A stretch of 64,000 nt of DNA from Eubacteriales bacterium (GCA_030526005.1 JAUNDP010000008.1:25342-89341); one strand, 5' to 3'. Numbered from the stretch's first letter, positions 24,746 through 32,278 are shown. Numbers and translations: made by a program. Notes: a model not told the origin generated them from the letters alone.

Positions 24746-25330
24746 TTATTTTCCCAGAGTGGAAGCGTATGCGATCATACCATCCTTTATTGCCTGCGCT
24801 ACTTTTGTCTGATATTCCTCGGACATTAAAAGTTGTGCTTCCCTCTGATTACTTAAAAATCCACACTCCGCAATCACAATCGGACTTTCCGTCTTTCTCA
24901 GAATATAATAGCTGTCATTTTCTTTGATCTCCCTGCACCTTGCCACTTCCAGCTCCTTGTTCAGAGACTCCTGTATCACAGCTGCCAGTTTCCGTCCCGT
25001 ATCGGAATGAGAATAGTAAAATACCTGCGATCCCTGCACGCTCTCATCCGGATAACTGTTCTGGTGAATGCTGACTGTAAACAGCGGATCTGCCTCGTTT
25101 ATCTTCTCGCATCTTTTCTTCATATCCTGCTGCTTTTTGCTTCCGCTGCCCTCATCGTACAGTCCCCCGTCTTCCTCTCTCGTCATCACAACGGTAAATC
25201 CTTCTTCCTCCAAAAGAATCTGCAGTTTTTTGGCGATTGCAAGATTAATCTCCTTTTCTTTCGCTCCATTGACACCGATCTTTCCGGGATCATCTCCGCC
25301 ATGGGGCGGATCTAAGATGCGCAAAGCCAT
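24746..25330 (-). CDS. N-acetylmuramoyl-L-alanine amidase (Amidase_3), no signal peptide
   Basis: A 194-residue catalytic domain that starts almost at the active site: ILDPPHGGDDPGKIG holds the first zinc His, EKEINLAIA the zinc Glu, VSIHQNSY the second zinc His, and VIAECGFLSN the catalytic Glu. The usual DPGHGG is DPPHGG here, with Pro for Gly. There is no signal peptide or anchor. The gene begins 12 nt after an orphan Spo0A-C-domain gene, with a poor ribosome site, so coupling is likely. It resembles spore cortex or germination amidases (CwlD group), but a cytoplasmic product would act only on lysis, in the mother cell or by another export route. Confidence 0.82.
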   Translation of the reverse strand: MALRILDPPHGGDDPGKIGVNGAKEKEINLAIAKKLQILLEEEGFTVVMTREEDGGLYDEGSGSKKQQDMKKRCEKINEADPLFTVSIHQNSYPDESVQGSQVFYYSHSDTGRKLAAVIQESLNKELEVARCREIKENDSYYILRKTESPIVIAECGFLSNQREAQLLMSEEYQTKVAQAIKDGMIAYASTLGK

Positions 25331-25342
25331 GTCGTTGATCCG

Positions 25343-25789
25343 TCACTGCAAAAGTACATCCGTATCCTTTTCCACTTTTTCTAAGAGCCAGTCCAGCAAT
25401 TCCATATAAACTTGTTTTTTCAACTCGATTCTCTCTCTGCTGTACGCAGCATTTTTTTCTGAAAATCGCCCGTTATTCTGTCGGGTCTTCAAATATAATG
25501 TTCTTAAGAGATTTGAATTCTGCGTATTGGAAAGATCTAGATATCGTTTCAGCTGATCTTCATCCCCTTTTTTGATCGCTGTCACAAACGCATGGCGGAT
25601 CGCACGTTCTACTCTTGAAGAAGTGCTGTCTCTTTTCTTTGCAATCTCATGATACAAGACGCCAATTTTACCCCCTGCATAATATGGATCTTTATCGAAC
25701 ATTTCCATCGCATCACAAATATAAGTAAATCCCTTTGTTCCCGCCGGAATTCCTATACTCAGCAATACGTCTACTATATTCATATCCAT
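25343..25789 (-). CDS. Orphan Spo0A C-terminal DNA-binding domain protein
   Basis: 148 residues. Residues about 1-85 match the effector domain of Spo0A: VDVLLSIGIPAGTKGFTYICDAM, then IGVLYHEIAKKRDSTSSRVERAIRHAFVTA, the Spo0A recognition region. No receiver domain precedes it. A Lys/Arg-rich helical tail of about 60 residues follows. It should bind 0A-box-like DNA without phosphorylation control. The upstream divergent region holds TTTGTCAA half-sites that resemble 0A boxes. GAGAGGA precedes the ATG. Paired with the amidase downstream. Confidence 0.82.
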   Translation of the reverse strand: MDMNIVDVLLSIGIPAGTKGFTYICDAMEMFDKDPYYAGGKIGVLYHEIAKKRDSTSSRVERAIRHAFVTAIKKGDEDQLKRYLDLSNTQNSNLLRTLYLKTRQNNGRFSEKNAAYSRERIELKKQVYMELLDWLLEKVEKDTDVLLQ

Positions 25790-25830
25790 GATTAAAATCC
25801 TCTCTTTCCTTTTCCTATATCACATTATGC

Positions 25831-25848
25831 CACGATATATATGTCGTG
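25831..25848. promoter_or_regulatory. Inverted repeat in the divergent Spo0A-C / XRE intergenic region
   Basis: CACGA (25831-25835) and TCGTG (25844-25848) flank TATATATG. It lies upstream of the minus-strand Spo0A-C gene and is distinct from the 25874-25897 repeat. Confidence 0.4.
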
Positions 25849-25873
25849 ACCATTATATGTTTTATCGCAACAT

Positions 25874-25897
25874 TTGTCAACATATCTTTGTTGACAA
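25874..25897. promoter_or_regulatory. Perfect inverted-repeat operator overlapping a -35 element
   Basis: TTGTCAAC (25874-25881) and GTTGACAA (25890-25897) are exact inverted copies with an 8-nt spacer. The right arm contains the -35 TTGACA of the XRE gene. The arms also resemble the Spo0A box (TTTGTCRAA), so the regulator could be either the XRE protein or the divergent Spo0A-C protein. Confidence 0.65.
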
Positions 25898-25919
25898 CGC
25901 ATCTATTTTGCCGTATTAT
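25891..25919 (+). promoter_or_regulatory. Promoter of the XRE regulator gene
   Basis: TTGACA (25891-25896), 17-bp spacer, TATTAT (25914-25919), with the operator across the -35. Confidence 0.78.
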
Positions 25920-26000
25920 AAAAGTATTGTAAAAGCTGAGCAATCCGCTTTAACCTTATATGACAGCTTCAGGAAATTGGGAAAAAAGAGGTAAAAAAAT

Positions 26001-26372
26001 TTGAAAGATCGAATAAAACTTATCAGAAAAAACGCTGGTTTAACCCAGCAGGAATTTGCCAGTAAAATCGGGGTGTCGAGAAATACGATCGCTACTTATG
26101 AGACAAGTGTGCGTATTCCGATTGATGCAATCGTAAAATCGTTATGTCGGGAATTTGGTGTCAATGAAATATGGCTGCGCACCGGCGAAGGCAATATGTA
26201 TTTGGAGACAAGCCCTGACCTGGCGCTTTCAAAATGGTTCGGTCATCTGCTTCGTGAAAATCCCGATTCTTTTAAAAAACGTTTTGTCATGACACTTTCC
26301 AGATTATCGGACAGCGAATGGCATGTGCTTGAAAAAATGATTGACACGCTGCATTCAAAAAAAACGGAATAG
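26001..26372 (+). CDS. XRE-family HTH transcriptional regulator
   Basis: 123 residues with a TTG start placed 8 nt after AGAGGT. The HTH is MKDRIKLIRKNAGLTQQEFA then KIGVSRNTIATYETSVRIPIDAIVKSLCREFGVNEIWLRTGEGN, a Cro/CI type. The 55-residue tail (SPDLALSKWFGHLLRENPDS onward) may dimerise. The operator overlapping its -35 suggests autorepression. It is divergent from the Spo0A-C/amidase pair and may control both. Confidence 0.85.
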   Translation: MKDRIKLIRKNAGLTQQEFASKIGVSRNTIATYETSVRIPIDAIVKSLCREFGVNEIWLRTGEGNMYLETSPDLALSKWFGHLLRENPDSFKKRFVMTLSRLSDSEWHVLEKMIDTLHSKKTE

Positions 26373-26431
26373 AGCAAAGAATTTCGCAAAGCGTTTTCTC
26401 TTCGCAGCAAATGATATTCTCTGTTAAAGTT

Positions 26432-26462
26432 AAAAAAGAGCGGTTTTTATACCGCCCTTTTC
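26432..26462. terminator. Bidirectional terminator
   Basis: AGCGGT (26439-26444) pairs with ACCGCC (26451-26456; one wobble position), with AAAAAAG on one side and CTTTTC on the other. It separates the convergent XRE and esterase genes. Confidence 0.75.
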
Positions 26463-26472
26463 TGATTCTTTT

Positions 26473-27993
26473 TTATTTTGACTGTGCATTCATCCATGCA
26501 AAGAGATTTGTATACTCTCCAGCTGGCAATGTTCCGCCGCCTTCATTTGTAGGAGTTGTTCCAAATGTTTCATTATCTGTTGAAGCGACAATCGCTTCTT
26601 TGTCCTGAACTCCTGTCACCTGATTATTCAGCACATAAACCCATGAGAAATGTCCCATATAAGTTGCATCCGGACTGTCTGTTCCGACAACGGATTCATA
26701 CAGAGACAGCCAGCTGTTTTCAGATCCTGCCTGCACAAGCGCACGATATGTAGGAAGTGCAAATGCTTTTGGATCTACTACAGGGTCATCGACTGACAAT
26801 ACAAACCAGATCGGAATGTCTTTGATTGCTTCTATCTTTTCTTCTGACATCCATCTTTCTCCTGTCAGCTCAAATGCAGAAGTTCCCATTCCTGCCTCTT
26901 CATTTTTCTTATAAGTTCCATCTTCATTTCTGGCATACTCATCAAACGCATATGCCTCACAGATCGGGTAAGCTGCCGCAAAATAGTCTGGATAGTTCAC
27001 AAGCATATTGACCGTCATATAGCCGCCGTTTGAGCATCCTCCCAGATAGATACGATTCGGGTCTACATCCGGATTGGCTTCTACATAATCTTTGATTGTG
27101 TCCATTAAAATCTCTGTGTATCTTGAGACGCCGCTTCCATTTCCATTCGTTCCGTCTCCTTCATCCATCCAGTAGGTCTCGCACTGAACAGCAAGAACGT
27201 AGCTTCCCACTTCCTCACCTGCTGTGAAGTAAGACTGAATTTCTTCCCTTGCAAGTGCGCACACTTCATTGCCGAGAATCTCGATGTCAGGATCTGTGCC
27301 GCCTTCCCCCTGTCCGTGCAGCCAGATCACCAGAGGATTTTTCTCTCCGCCTGCAATGTCTTCCGGCTCATATGCCGCTGTGCGCAGTGTAACTTCTTCT
27401 TCCTCTCCGGTAAAATGATTCAGATACGTTCCTGTGAAAGAATCTCTGTTTGAAAATCTCTCTGTGTCAGGACAGATACGGTTTTCAATACAGTCTTTTT
27501 TTAATGAAATTTTGTATGCTGTTCCGTCCACTGTGAAATTTTCACACTCTACAGATACTTCATACGTCTCCGCCCATTTGTTCATCATCACAGACATATC
27601 ATATGTGAATGGCGATCCGGATACCTGATAGGTTGTCTCCATCTCAACAGCCACATACTTGGAAGCTCCTTCTGCTTTTTCCCCGTTCTCATCGCACAGA
27701 TATACGTCTTTGACGGTACGCTCTGTTCCGGCAGTCACAACTTTGCATCCCTCTGCACTGACCTCAGATGCTTCCTCCTGTAATTCTAAAACAATTTTAG
27801 GAACTCCTGGTCCCCATTCATATCCCTGTACAAAAATAGATGTTCCTGCAATTATACCCGTTTCTTCAGAAGCTTCTGCTGTTGTTGCATCTGGCACTGT
27901 GGCATCTGCCTCTGTTGCAAAAGATACCATGGATGTCGCTCCCAATGCGAGACATCCTGCTGTCAAAAAGGCCATCAATTTTTTTCTGTTCAT
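26473..27993 (-). CDS. Secreted alpha/beta-hydrolase esterase (prolyl-oligopeptidase/feruloyl-esterase-like)
   Basis: 506 residues from ATG 27993 (AAAAAGGGGG upstream). An N-terminal signal peptide ends near SMVSFATEA. A beta-rich domain of roughly 180 residues follows, then the hydrolase: oxyanion loop VIWLHGQGEGG, nucleophile elbow GGCSNGGYM (Ser), acid in SVDDPVVDPKAF and His in YMGHFSWVY. The fold resembles PHB-depolymerase or feruloyl-esterase-type secreted hydrolases. Substrate may be a dietary or host ester; not decided. It has its own promoter with a 228-nt structured leader. Confidence 0.85.
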   Translation of the reverse strand: MNRKKLMAFLTAGCLALGATSMVSFATEADATVPDATTAEASEETGIIAGTSIFVQGYEWGPGVPKIVLELQEEASEVSAEGCKVVTAGTERTVKDVYLCDENGEKAEGASKYVAVEMETTYQVSGSPFTYDMSVMMNKWAETYEVSVECENFTVDGTAYKISLKKDCIENRICPDTERFSNRDSFTGTYLNHFTGEEEEVTLRTAAYEPEDIAGGEKNPLVIWLHGQGEGGTDPDIEILGNEVCALAREEIQSYFTAGEEVGSYVLAVQCETYWMDEGDGTNGNGSGVSRYTEILMDTIKDYVEANPDVDPNRIYLGGCSNGGYMTVNMLVNYPDYFAAAYPICEAYAFDEYARNEDGTYKKNEEAGMGTSAFELTGERWMSEEKIEAIKDIPIWFVLSVDDPVVDPKAFALPTYRALVQAGSENSWLSLYESVVGTDSPDATYMGHFSWVYVLNNQVTGVQDKEAIVASTDNETFGTTPTNEGGGTLPAGEYTNLFAWMNAQSK

Positions 27994-28022
27994 TGTATTT
28001 CCCCCTTTTTTTAATTTAAGCG

Positions 28023-28056
28023 CCCACTTCAAACCGTGTACGGACTCATCAGTGGG
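28023..28056 (-). other. Hairpin in the esterase leader
   Basis: On the minus strand CCCAC (28056-28052) closes with GTGGG (28027-28023), with an inner CCG/CGG stem and asymmetric internal loops. It lies 30 nt upstream of the esterase ATG. No known riboswitch fits. Confidence 0.4.
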
Positions 28057-28164
28057 GAGTTTCCTCTGTACAGCATATCCTTCCTCTCTATCAAAAACGA
28101 TCAAAAACAAAACGTGACTCACCCCATCGGATATCCTGTATTTCGCTCATGACAGTACCCAAAA

Positions 28165-28206
28165 CATAAACTGCCTGATTGTATCAAACAATTCAGACAG
28201 TTTATG
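28165..28206 (-). other. Long imperfect hairpin in the esterase leader
   Basis: CATAAACTG...TTGT pairs with ACAATCAGGCAGTTTATG across 28165-28206 with a 5- to 6-nt loop and few mismatches, then TTTTGGG on the minus strand. It falls shortly after the predicted esterase transcription start, so it could be a conditional terminator or stability element. It might also end transcripts coming from the cwlD remnant. Confidence 0.55.
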
Positions 28207-28227
28207 GCTTGCGGTCTGTACCTTTTC

Positions 28228-28256
28228 AGTATATCCCGTTTTTTTCTGTTCGTCAA
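28228..28256 (-). promoter_or_regulatory. Promoter of the esterase gene
   Basis: Minus-strand TTGACG (28256-28251), 17-bp spacer, TATACT (28233-28228). The start near 28221 gives a leader of about 228 nt. Confidence 0.72.
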
Positions 28257-28308
28257 ATATTTTTCGTATATTTTATCTAATATTTTATTCTTTTTTTATA
28301 TTTTTCAG

Positions 28309-28509
28309 TCATTTTATACATACTCTATTTTCTCCCTTTTGCCTCATTCTTCCTCCCCCGTGCCCTGCGTCAATCACAACCACCTTTTTTTCTTCTTTCT
28401 GCATCATAACTGTCTGAACGGTCTTTTTCAATCCCATTGTTGACAGTATAGCGACTGCCAGCAACAGTACCATTCCCATCCACATTTCCCATTTCTTTTT
28501 TTCTCTCAT
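28309..28509 (-). pseudogene. Truncated N-terminus of a CwlD-type spore cortex amidase
   Basis: A 66-codon frame with AAAGGAAAG before the ATG, one membrane span (residues about 10-26, MGMVLLLAVAILSTMGL) and then KKVVVIDAGHGG, the opening of an Amidase_3 domain with the first zinc His. After that the reading frame runs into GRMRQKGENRVCIK and stops; no later zinc ligands follow in any frame. It looks like a decayed cwlD. The intact amidase domain at 24746-25330 has a different sequence over the same motif, so it is not simply the missing half. Confidence 0.6.
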
Positions 28510-28636
28510 TATCTTTCCTTTTTCTGTCTCTCTTTTTTATAGTTTATCCGTGTTTTCCCTGATTTATCACACATTTTTTCTTTTCGCACTGTCTTTTTGG
28601 TCTTCGCATCTTTGCACAAAGTCAGGTGAAATGCGC

Positions 28637-28665
28637 TTGAGAATCGTATGGAACAATGATATAAT
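28637..28665 (+). promoter_or_regulatory. Promoter of the YitT gene
   Basis: TTGAGA (28637-28642), 17-bp spacer, TATAAT (28660-28665). The rest of 28510-28719 shows nothing else. Confidence 0.82.
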
Positions 28666-28719
28666 AAAAGTACTCTATTTATACTTTTTTAATAATTTAC
28701 ATACTATCAGGAGGATTTT

Positions 28720-29565
28720 ATGGTTAATAAAATCAAAGAATTTATTCTTTTAACTGTCGGTATCCTGATCATGGTTGTCGGCATTTATTTCTTCAAATTT
28801 CCAAACAATTTTTCCTTTGGAGGAGTGACCGGTATCGCAATCGTCGTTTCCGAATATCTCCCTATTTCAAGAGGTGTCATCACAACCATCATCAACGTTG
28901 CCCTCCTGATTATCGGCTTTCTTTTGCTTGGAAAGGGATTTGGCATTAAGACTGTTTATACCAGTCTGCTCATGTCCTTCGGGTTGTCCTTTCTGGAAAA
29001 ATTCTGCCCGATGACACATCCTCTGACCGACGAAGTAATTCTGGAACTGGCTTTTGGTATCTTCCTTCCTGCTGTGGGATCTGCTCTCCTGTTCAATATC
29101 GGCGCTTCCAGCGGCGGAACGGATATCGTGGCAATGATTTTGAAAAAATATACGAGCATCAATATCGGAAATGCCTTGCTCCTGACGGATCTGATCATTG
29201 TGGCAGCGACCTTCTTTGTATTTGATATCAAAACAGGTCTTCTCTCCACACTCGGTCTTTTCGTCCGTTCCTTTATGATTGACGGTGTGATTGAAAATAT
29301 TAACCTTCAAAAATACTTCACTGTTGTGTGCAGCGATCCTGAACCGATCTGTGATTTTATCACGCTCGATTTGGGCAGAAGTGCAACTGTCTGCGAAGGG
29401 ATCGGAGCTTTTTCACATGACAAAAAATATGTAATCTACACGGTAATGAGCCGTGCCCAGGCAGTGCGCCTGCGTTCTTTCATTCACGTTCAGGACCCTT
29501 CTGCCTTTATTCTCATCTCAGATACAAGTGAGATTATCGGAAAAGGTTTCCGAGGTTACCATTAA
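28720..29565 (+). CDS. YitT family membrane protein
   Basis: 281 residues: five to six membrane spans (YitT_membrane, about 1-165), including ASSGGTDIVAMILKKYTSINIG, and a C-terminal cytoplasmic DUF2179 domain from about 195, KYFTVVCSDPEPICDFITLDLGRSATVCEGIGAFSHDKKYVIYTVMSR. The family is common in Firmicutes and of unproven function; transport is suspected. AGGAGG precedes the ATG. Monocistronic between a strong promoter and a strong terminator. Confidence 0.9.
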   Translation: MVNKIKEFILLTVGILIMVVGIYFFKFPNNFSFGGVTGIAIVVSEYLPISRGVITTIINVALLIIGFLLLGKGFGIKTVYTSLLMSFGLSFLEKFCPMTHPLTDEVILELAFGIFLPAVGSALLFNIGASSGGTDIVAMILKKYTSINIGNALLLTDLIIVAATFFVFDIKTGLLSTLGLFVRSFMIDGVIENINLQKYFTVVCSDPEPICDFITLDLGRSATVCEGIGAFSHDKKYVIYTVMSRAQAVRLRSFIHVQDPSAFILISDTSEIIGKGFRGYH

Positions 29566-29566
29566 A

Positions 29567-29633
29567 AAAATACTGCTGCAGTCTGCATCTCTCACAATGA
29601 GATCTGCTTTCTGCAGCAGTATTTTTATTTTCT
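29567..29633. terminator. Strong bidirectional terminator
   Basis: AATACTGCTGCAG (29569-29581) pairs with CTGCAGCAGTATT (29611-29623), with A- and T-runs outside and a second small stem inside. It ends yitT and the convergent GH18 gene. Confidence 0.85.
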
Positions 29634-31317
29634 ACGATATGTATTTCAAGATTATATTCCAGACAGATGGCTCTTCCAATCCAAGCTTCCATCCTGCGAT
29701 TCCGCCAAGCTCATATTCCTGTACCAGTTTTGCTCTTGCCTCGACAGATTTGTCATTTTCCAGCCATACCTGATACAGCGATCCATCGCTTCCTGTCCAC
29801 TGCGCGTAATCCTGTCCTGCGCTTTCATCCCATACGATCTCCGCTCCGGCTTCTTCCACCGCATTTTTCGCCGCAGCCATGCTGACCGCCTCACTGGAGA
29901 TATTGCCCTCTGAATCTGTATTCCAGATCCGCACATAAAATGGAATGGCATTGATTACTTTATTGGACGGAACTTGAGCTACCGTATCATTCACACCGTT
30001 TGTGACAAAATCCATAGTCGCCACAGAACCCACATCAGAACCGGCATAATGCTCATCATATCCCATGATAATCACATAATCTGCGACAATTCCCTGTTCT
30101 TCTCTGTCATAATGCGCCGTATACGGCTGCGGAACAGGATTGTCAACGGATAAGATGATCTCGTTCACTCTGCATTTTATGGACATTTCTCTGATGAACT
30201 GAATATAGTCGTCGCCTGCTGATTCTGGTATCGTCTCAAAATCAATATTGATTCCATCCAGTTTGTACTTGAGCGCTTCCTCGATCAACTGGTCCTGAAT
30301 ATTTTTTCTTGCACTCATAGAAGACAGAACCGTCTCGGTATCCACAGCCGTATTAAAATTGTCAATCAGCCCCCATACCTGCATTCCGCTTTTATGCGCT
30401 GTTGTCACATACTCTTTGTCTGCGAGAGAGGAAATATTTCCTTCGTTGTCTATAATCGAAAACCAGGTCGGAGAGATGACATTGACTCCTTCCACTTCGG
30501 AGATATCACTTTTCAGGCTGTCATTTGCATCTGCATTTGTGACTTGATGCCACACCAGATTAATCTTTTCATCCTGAGTCAGACTTGTATAGACAGGCTC
30601 TTTGAAATCAGGAATCTCAAGTGTTGTCTGACTCTGTTCTCCCAGAGTATTATTTCTGACATATCCCAGATATCCGTCCTTGGTCAGCACTTTTGTCCAG
30701 TCTTCCATCACATCCACGATCATCACCACATCGCCTTTGCTGACTTTCGTTAGAATCGGACTTTTTATTCCTCCCTGAAAGCGCACGCTTGTACTTTTCT
30801 TCATCTCGGCAGCCGTCTGCGGTTCTTTCTCATAGCGAATCACTGCCCTGTTTGGCTCTTCCAGAAGATCATACTCCATAAATGTAAATTTCTTCACAAA
30901 TTCAGCATCCAGGTAACGCAGATCCCCTTCCTGAAATGCAATCACATATTCTTCCGTCTTCTTTTCATCATTTACGGTATATTCCTTGCTCTCAAGCGGA
31001 ATCTCATACAGCTCTGTCGGCGTTGTAAACAAAAACAAATCTGCACTTTCATCCCAGTAAAATCGTTTATTCAGATATTCCTGCACCGCCTCATGTTCCA
31101 GATAAAGTCGTTCATCTCTCAGCAATCCTTTGTAGCGCACAAGCTGATCCTGCATAATCAATGCCGTCTCCTCTCCCTGCACGTCAAAATATTCCTGCTG
31201 CTCCATCCATTTATTGGACGGAATGTACCGGCTCACGATCCTTCCAAGCACGGCTGCCGCCGCAATTACGATCAATGCGGAAATAATGGGAAACACGATC
31301 CTGCGTTTCTTTTTCAT
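29632..31317 (-). CDS. Membrane-anchored GH18 family glycoside hydrolase with SH3-type domain
   Basis: About 561 residues. A membrane anchor (about 7-27) is followed by an N-terminal domain of about 150 residues. An SH3b-like wall-binding domain with KGDVVMIVDVMEDWTKVLTKDGYLGYVRNNTLG sits near residues 195-230, and a GH18 barrel fills the C-terminus. The catalytic motif DGINIDFE has the acid Glu; VDNPV, YVIIMGYDEH and GGIAGWKLGLEEP are later strands. Close in layout to YaaH/SleL-type cortex-lytic or chitinase-like enzymes. ATG 31317 lies 7 nt after GGAGG; GTG and ATG codons sit just before it. Confidence 0.86.
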   Translation of the reverse strand: MKKKRRIVFPIISALIVIAAAAVLGRIVSRYIPSNKWMEQQEYFDVQGEETALIMQDQLVRYKGLLRDERLYLEHEAVQEYLNKRFYWDESADLFLFTTPTELYEIPLESKEYTVNDEKKTEEYVIAFQEGDLRYLDAEFVKKFTFMEYDLLEEPNRAVIRYEKEPQTAAEMKKSTSVRFQGGIKSPILTKVSKGDVVMIVDVMEDWTKVLTKDGYLGYVRNNTLGEQSQTTLEIPDFKEPVYTSLTQDEKINLVWHQVTNADANDSLKSDISEVEGVNVISPTWFSIIDNEGNISSLADKEYVTTAHKSGMQVWGLIDNFNTAVDTETVLSSMSARKNIQDQLIEEALKYKLDGINIDFETIPESAGDDYIQFIREMSIKCRVNEIILSVDNPVPQPYTAHYDREEQGIVADYVIIMGYDEHYAGSDVGSVATMDFVTNGVNDTVAQVPSNKVINAIPFYVRIWNTDSEGNISSEAVSMAAAKNAVEEAGAEIVWDESAGQDYAQWTGSDGSLYQVWLENDKSVEARAKLVQEYELGGIAGWKLGLEEPSVWNIILKYIS

Positions 31318-31330
31318 CATCACACCTCCG

Positions 31331-31349
31331 TTGTCGCCTCTGGCGACAA
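31331..31349 (-). other. Hairpin in the GH18 5' leader
   Basis: TTGTCGCC (31349-31342 on the minus strand) pairs perfectly with GGCGACAA (31338-31331) around a 3-nt loop, directly before the GGAGG site. It may protect the mRNA or tune translation. Confidence 0.6.
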
Positions 31350-31363
31350 TTCAATTTGATGCT

Positions 31364-31372
31364 ATTATATCA
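31364..31372 (-). promoter_or_regulatory. Extended -10 promoter of the GH18 gene
   Basis: Minus-strand TGATATAAT (31372-31364). No good -35 is seen at 17 bp. Confidence 0.55.
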
Positions 31373-31518
31373 TGAAAATACCATATGTAATTACATTCTT
31401 CGACATCTTAAGAAATTCCTAATCTAATACGTTTCCTCTTTAGGACCGGATCTGTCTGCGACCTGTAAAAATTTTCAGCTTCATACTCTGTTTTACGCAC
31501 TGGAGGACTTTGCAGGGG

Positions 31519-31662
31519 TTATTTTATTTTTACGCGGTCAAATCCTACTCCGATCACATGATTATTTTCATCCTGAATGTAATCTCTCATATAGCTATTC
31601 TCCTCTTCCAGCATACATGCCTGAACAATGCTCTTGGGATCGCTCTTCTTTCCATTCAGCAT
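31519..31662 (-). CDS. Small protein of unknown family (47 residues, possibly longer)
   Basis: An ATG at 31662 follows AAGGAAAG with 6-nt spacing and opens 47 codons, from MLNGKKSDPK to GVGFDRVKIK. The frame stays open upstream for about 22 more codons (IKQKKKLKKELDHYIREGKY) with coding-like composition but no ATG; a non-standard start near 31725 or a shift from an overlapping 36-codon Arg/Lys-rich frame (31704-31814) would be needed. I do not recognise it. It is acidic-helical then beta-like, with no membrane segment. Confidence 0.5.
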   Translation of the reverse strand: MLNGKKSDPKSIVQACMLEEENSYMRDYIQDENNHVIGVGFDRVKIK

Positions 31663-31876
31663 CAGATACTTTCCTTCTCGGATATAATGATCCAATTCTT
31701 TTTTTAATTTTTTCTTCTGCTTGATCGTATCACCTGCCTTCTATCCGATTTTCGTCTCGTTCTTCGTCCGAAAGTCTGAAACGGTCTCACCATCTTTTTA
31801 CGGATCCTACGCATTCTTTTCAGTGCTGTGATATACTATTTATACGAATTCTCAAAACAACATATCGGACAAAATG

Positions 31877-32032
31877 AAGAGAAAGGAAAGCCTCTAAAAC
31901 AATTTTTTGTTCTTTTATCTTATTTTTTAAGAGTGGAAATTTGCGAAGAAACTCGCAGATACAATAAAAAATGACGGGAAATAGAAAAAATCAGATTAAA
32001 AAGCCTCCTTTCATCCGGCTTTCCTTTCTCTT
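31877..32032 (-). ncRNA. Candidate structured RNA closed by a 16-bp stem
   Basis: GGCTTTCCTTTCTCTT (32017-32032) is the exact inverse of AAGAGAAAGGAAAGCC (31877-31892). A minus-strand promoter ends right at the outer edge of the first arm, so the predicted RNA of about 156 nt would begin with one arm and end with the other. Inside are an apical hairpin (TGCGA/TCGCA, 31942-31957) and a competing local stem, AAAGCC with GGCTTT, followed by T-runs. Ends-paired rods occur in 6S RNA, but I see no specific match. It could instead be the leader of the small gene at 31519-31662. Confidence 0.4.
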
Positions 32033-32038
32033 GTTCTT

Positions 32039-32067
32039 ATTATATACAATATGTTGCAAATAATCAA
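32039..32067 (-). promoter_or_regulatory. Promoter driving the candidate RNA
   Basis: Minus-strand TTGATT (32067-32062), 17-bp spacer, TATAAT (32044-32039). Predicted start near 32032. No large gene follows on this strand for over 300 nt. Confidence 0.65.
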
Positions 32068-32106
32068 GTGATTTGTGATCTGTTTTGATCTTTTTTTTTC
32101 ATATTA

Positions 32107-32135
32107 TTGACTTCTCAAAAAAGATTGGATATACT
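32107..32135 (+). promoter_or_regulatory. Distal promoter of mecA
   Basis: TTGACT (32107-32112), 17-bp spacer, TATACT (32130-32135), giving a leader of about 137 nt. Confidence 0.65.
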
Positions 32136-32178
32136 AATTGTTCAAATGGAAGAGATGTTTCTTATACCACAATTTGCT

Positions 32179-32207
32179 TTGCATCTTCTCTTCTATTCGT
32201 ATATAAT
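32179..32207 (+). promoter_or_regulatory. Proximal promoter of mecA
   Basis: TTGCAT (32179-32184), 17-bp spacer, TATAAT (32202-32207), about 65 nt before the ATG. Confidence 0.7.
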
Positions 32208-32278
32208 ATAAGTAAGGAACAATATCAATTTATCCAGATATCTATATTTGGAAATTCGATCAGTTAGGATGTGATTAT

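Noticed and set aside
28021-28062. Hammerhead-ribozyme-like core CTGATGAGTCCG...GAAG in the esterase leader
   Set aside because: The flanks pair with each other rather than forming stems I and III, stem II has a mismatch, and no cleavage site is present.
25331-28330. CwlD split by a 3-kb insertion
   Set aside because: Both parts contain their own version of the D-x-x-H-G-G motif with different codons and residues, there are no terminal repeats or target duplication, and the inserted genes are not mobile.
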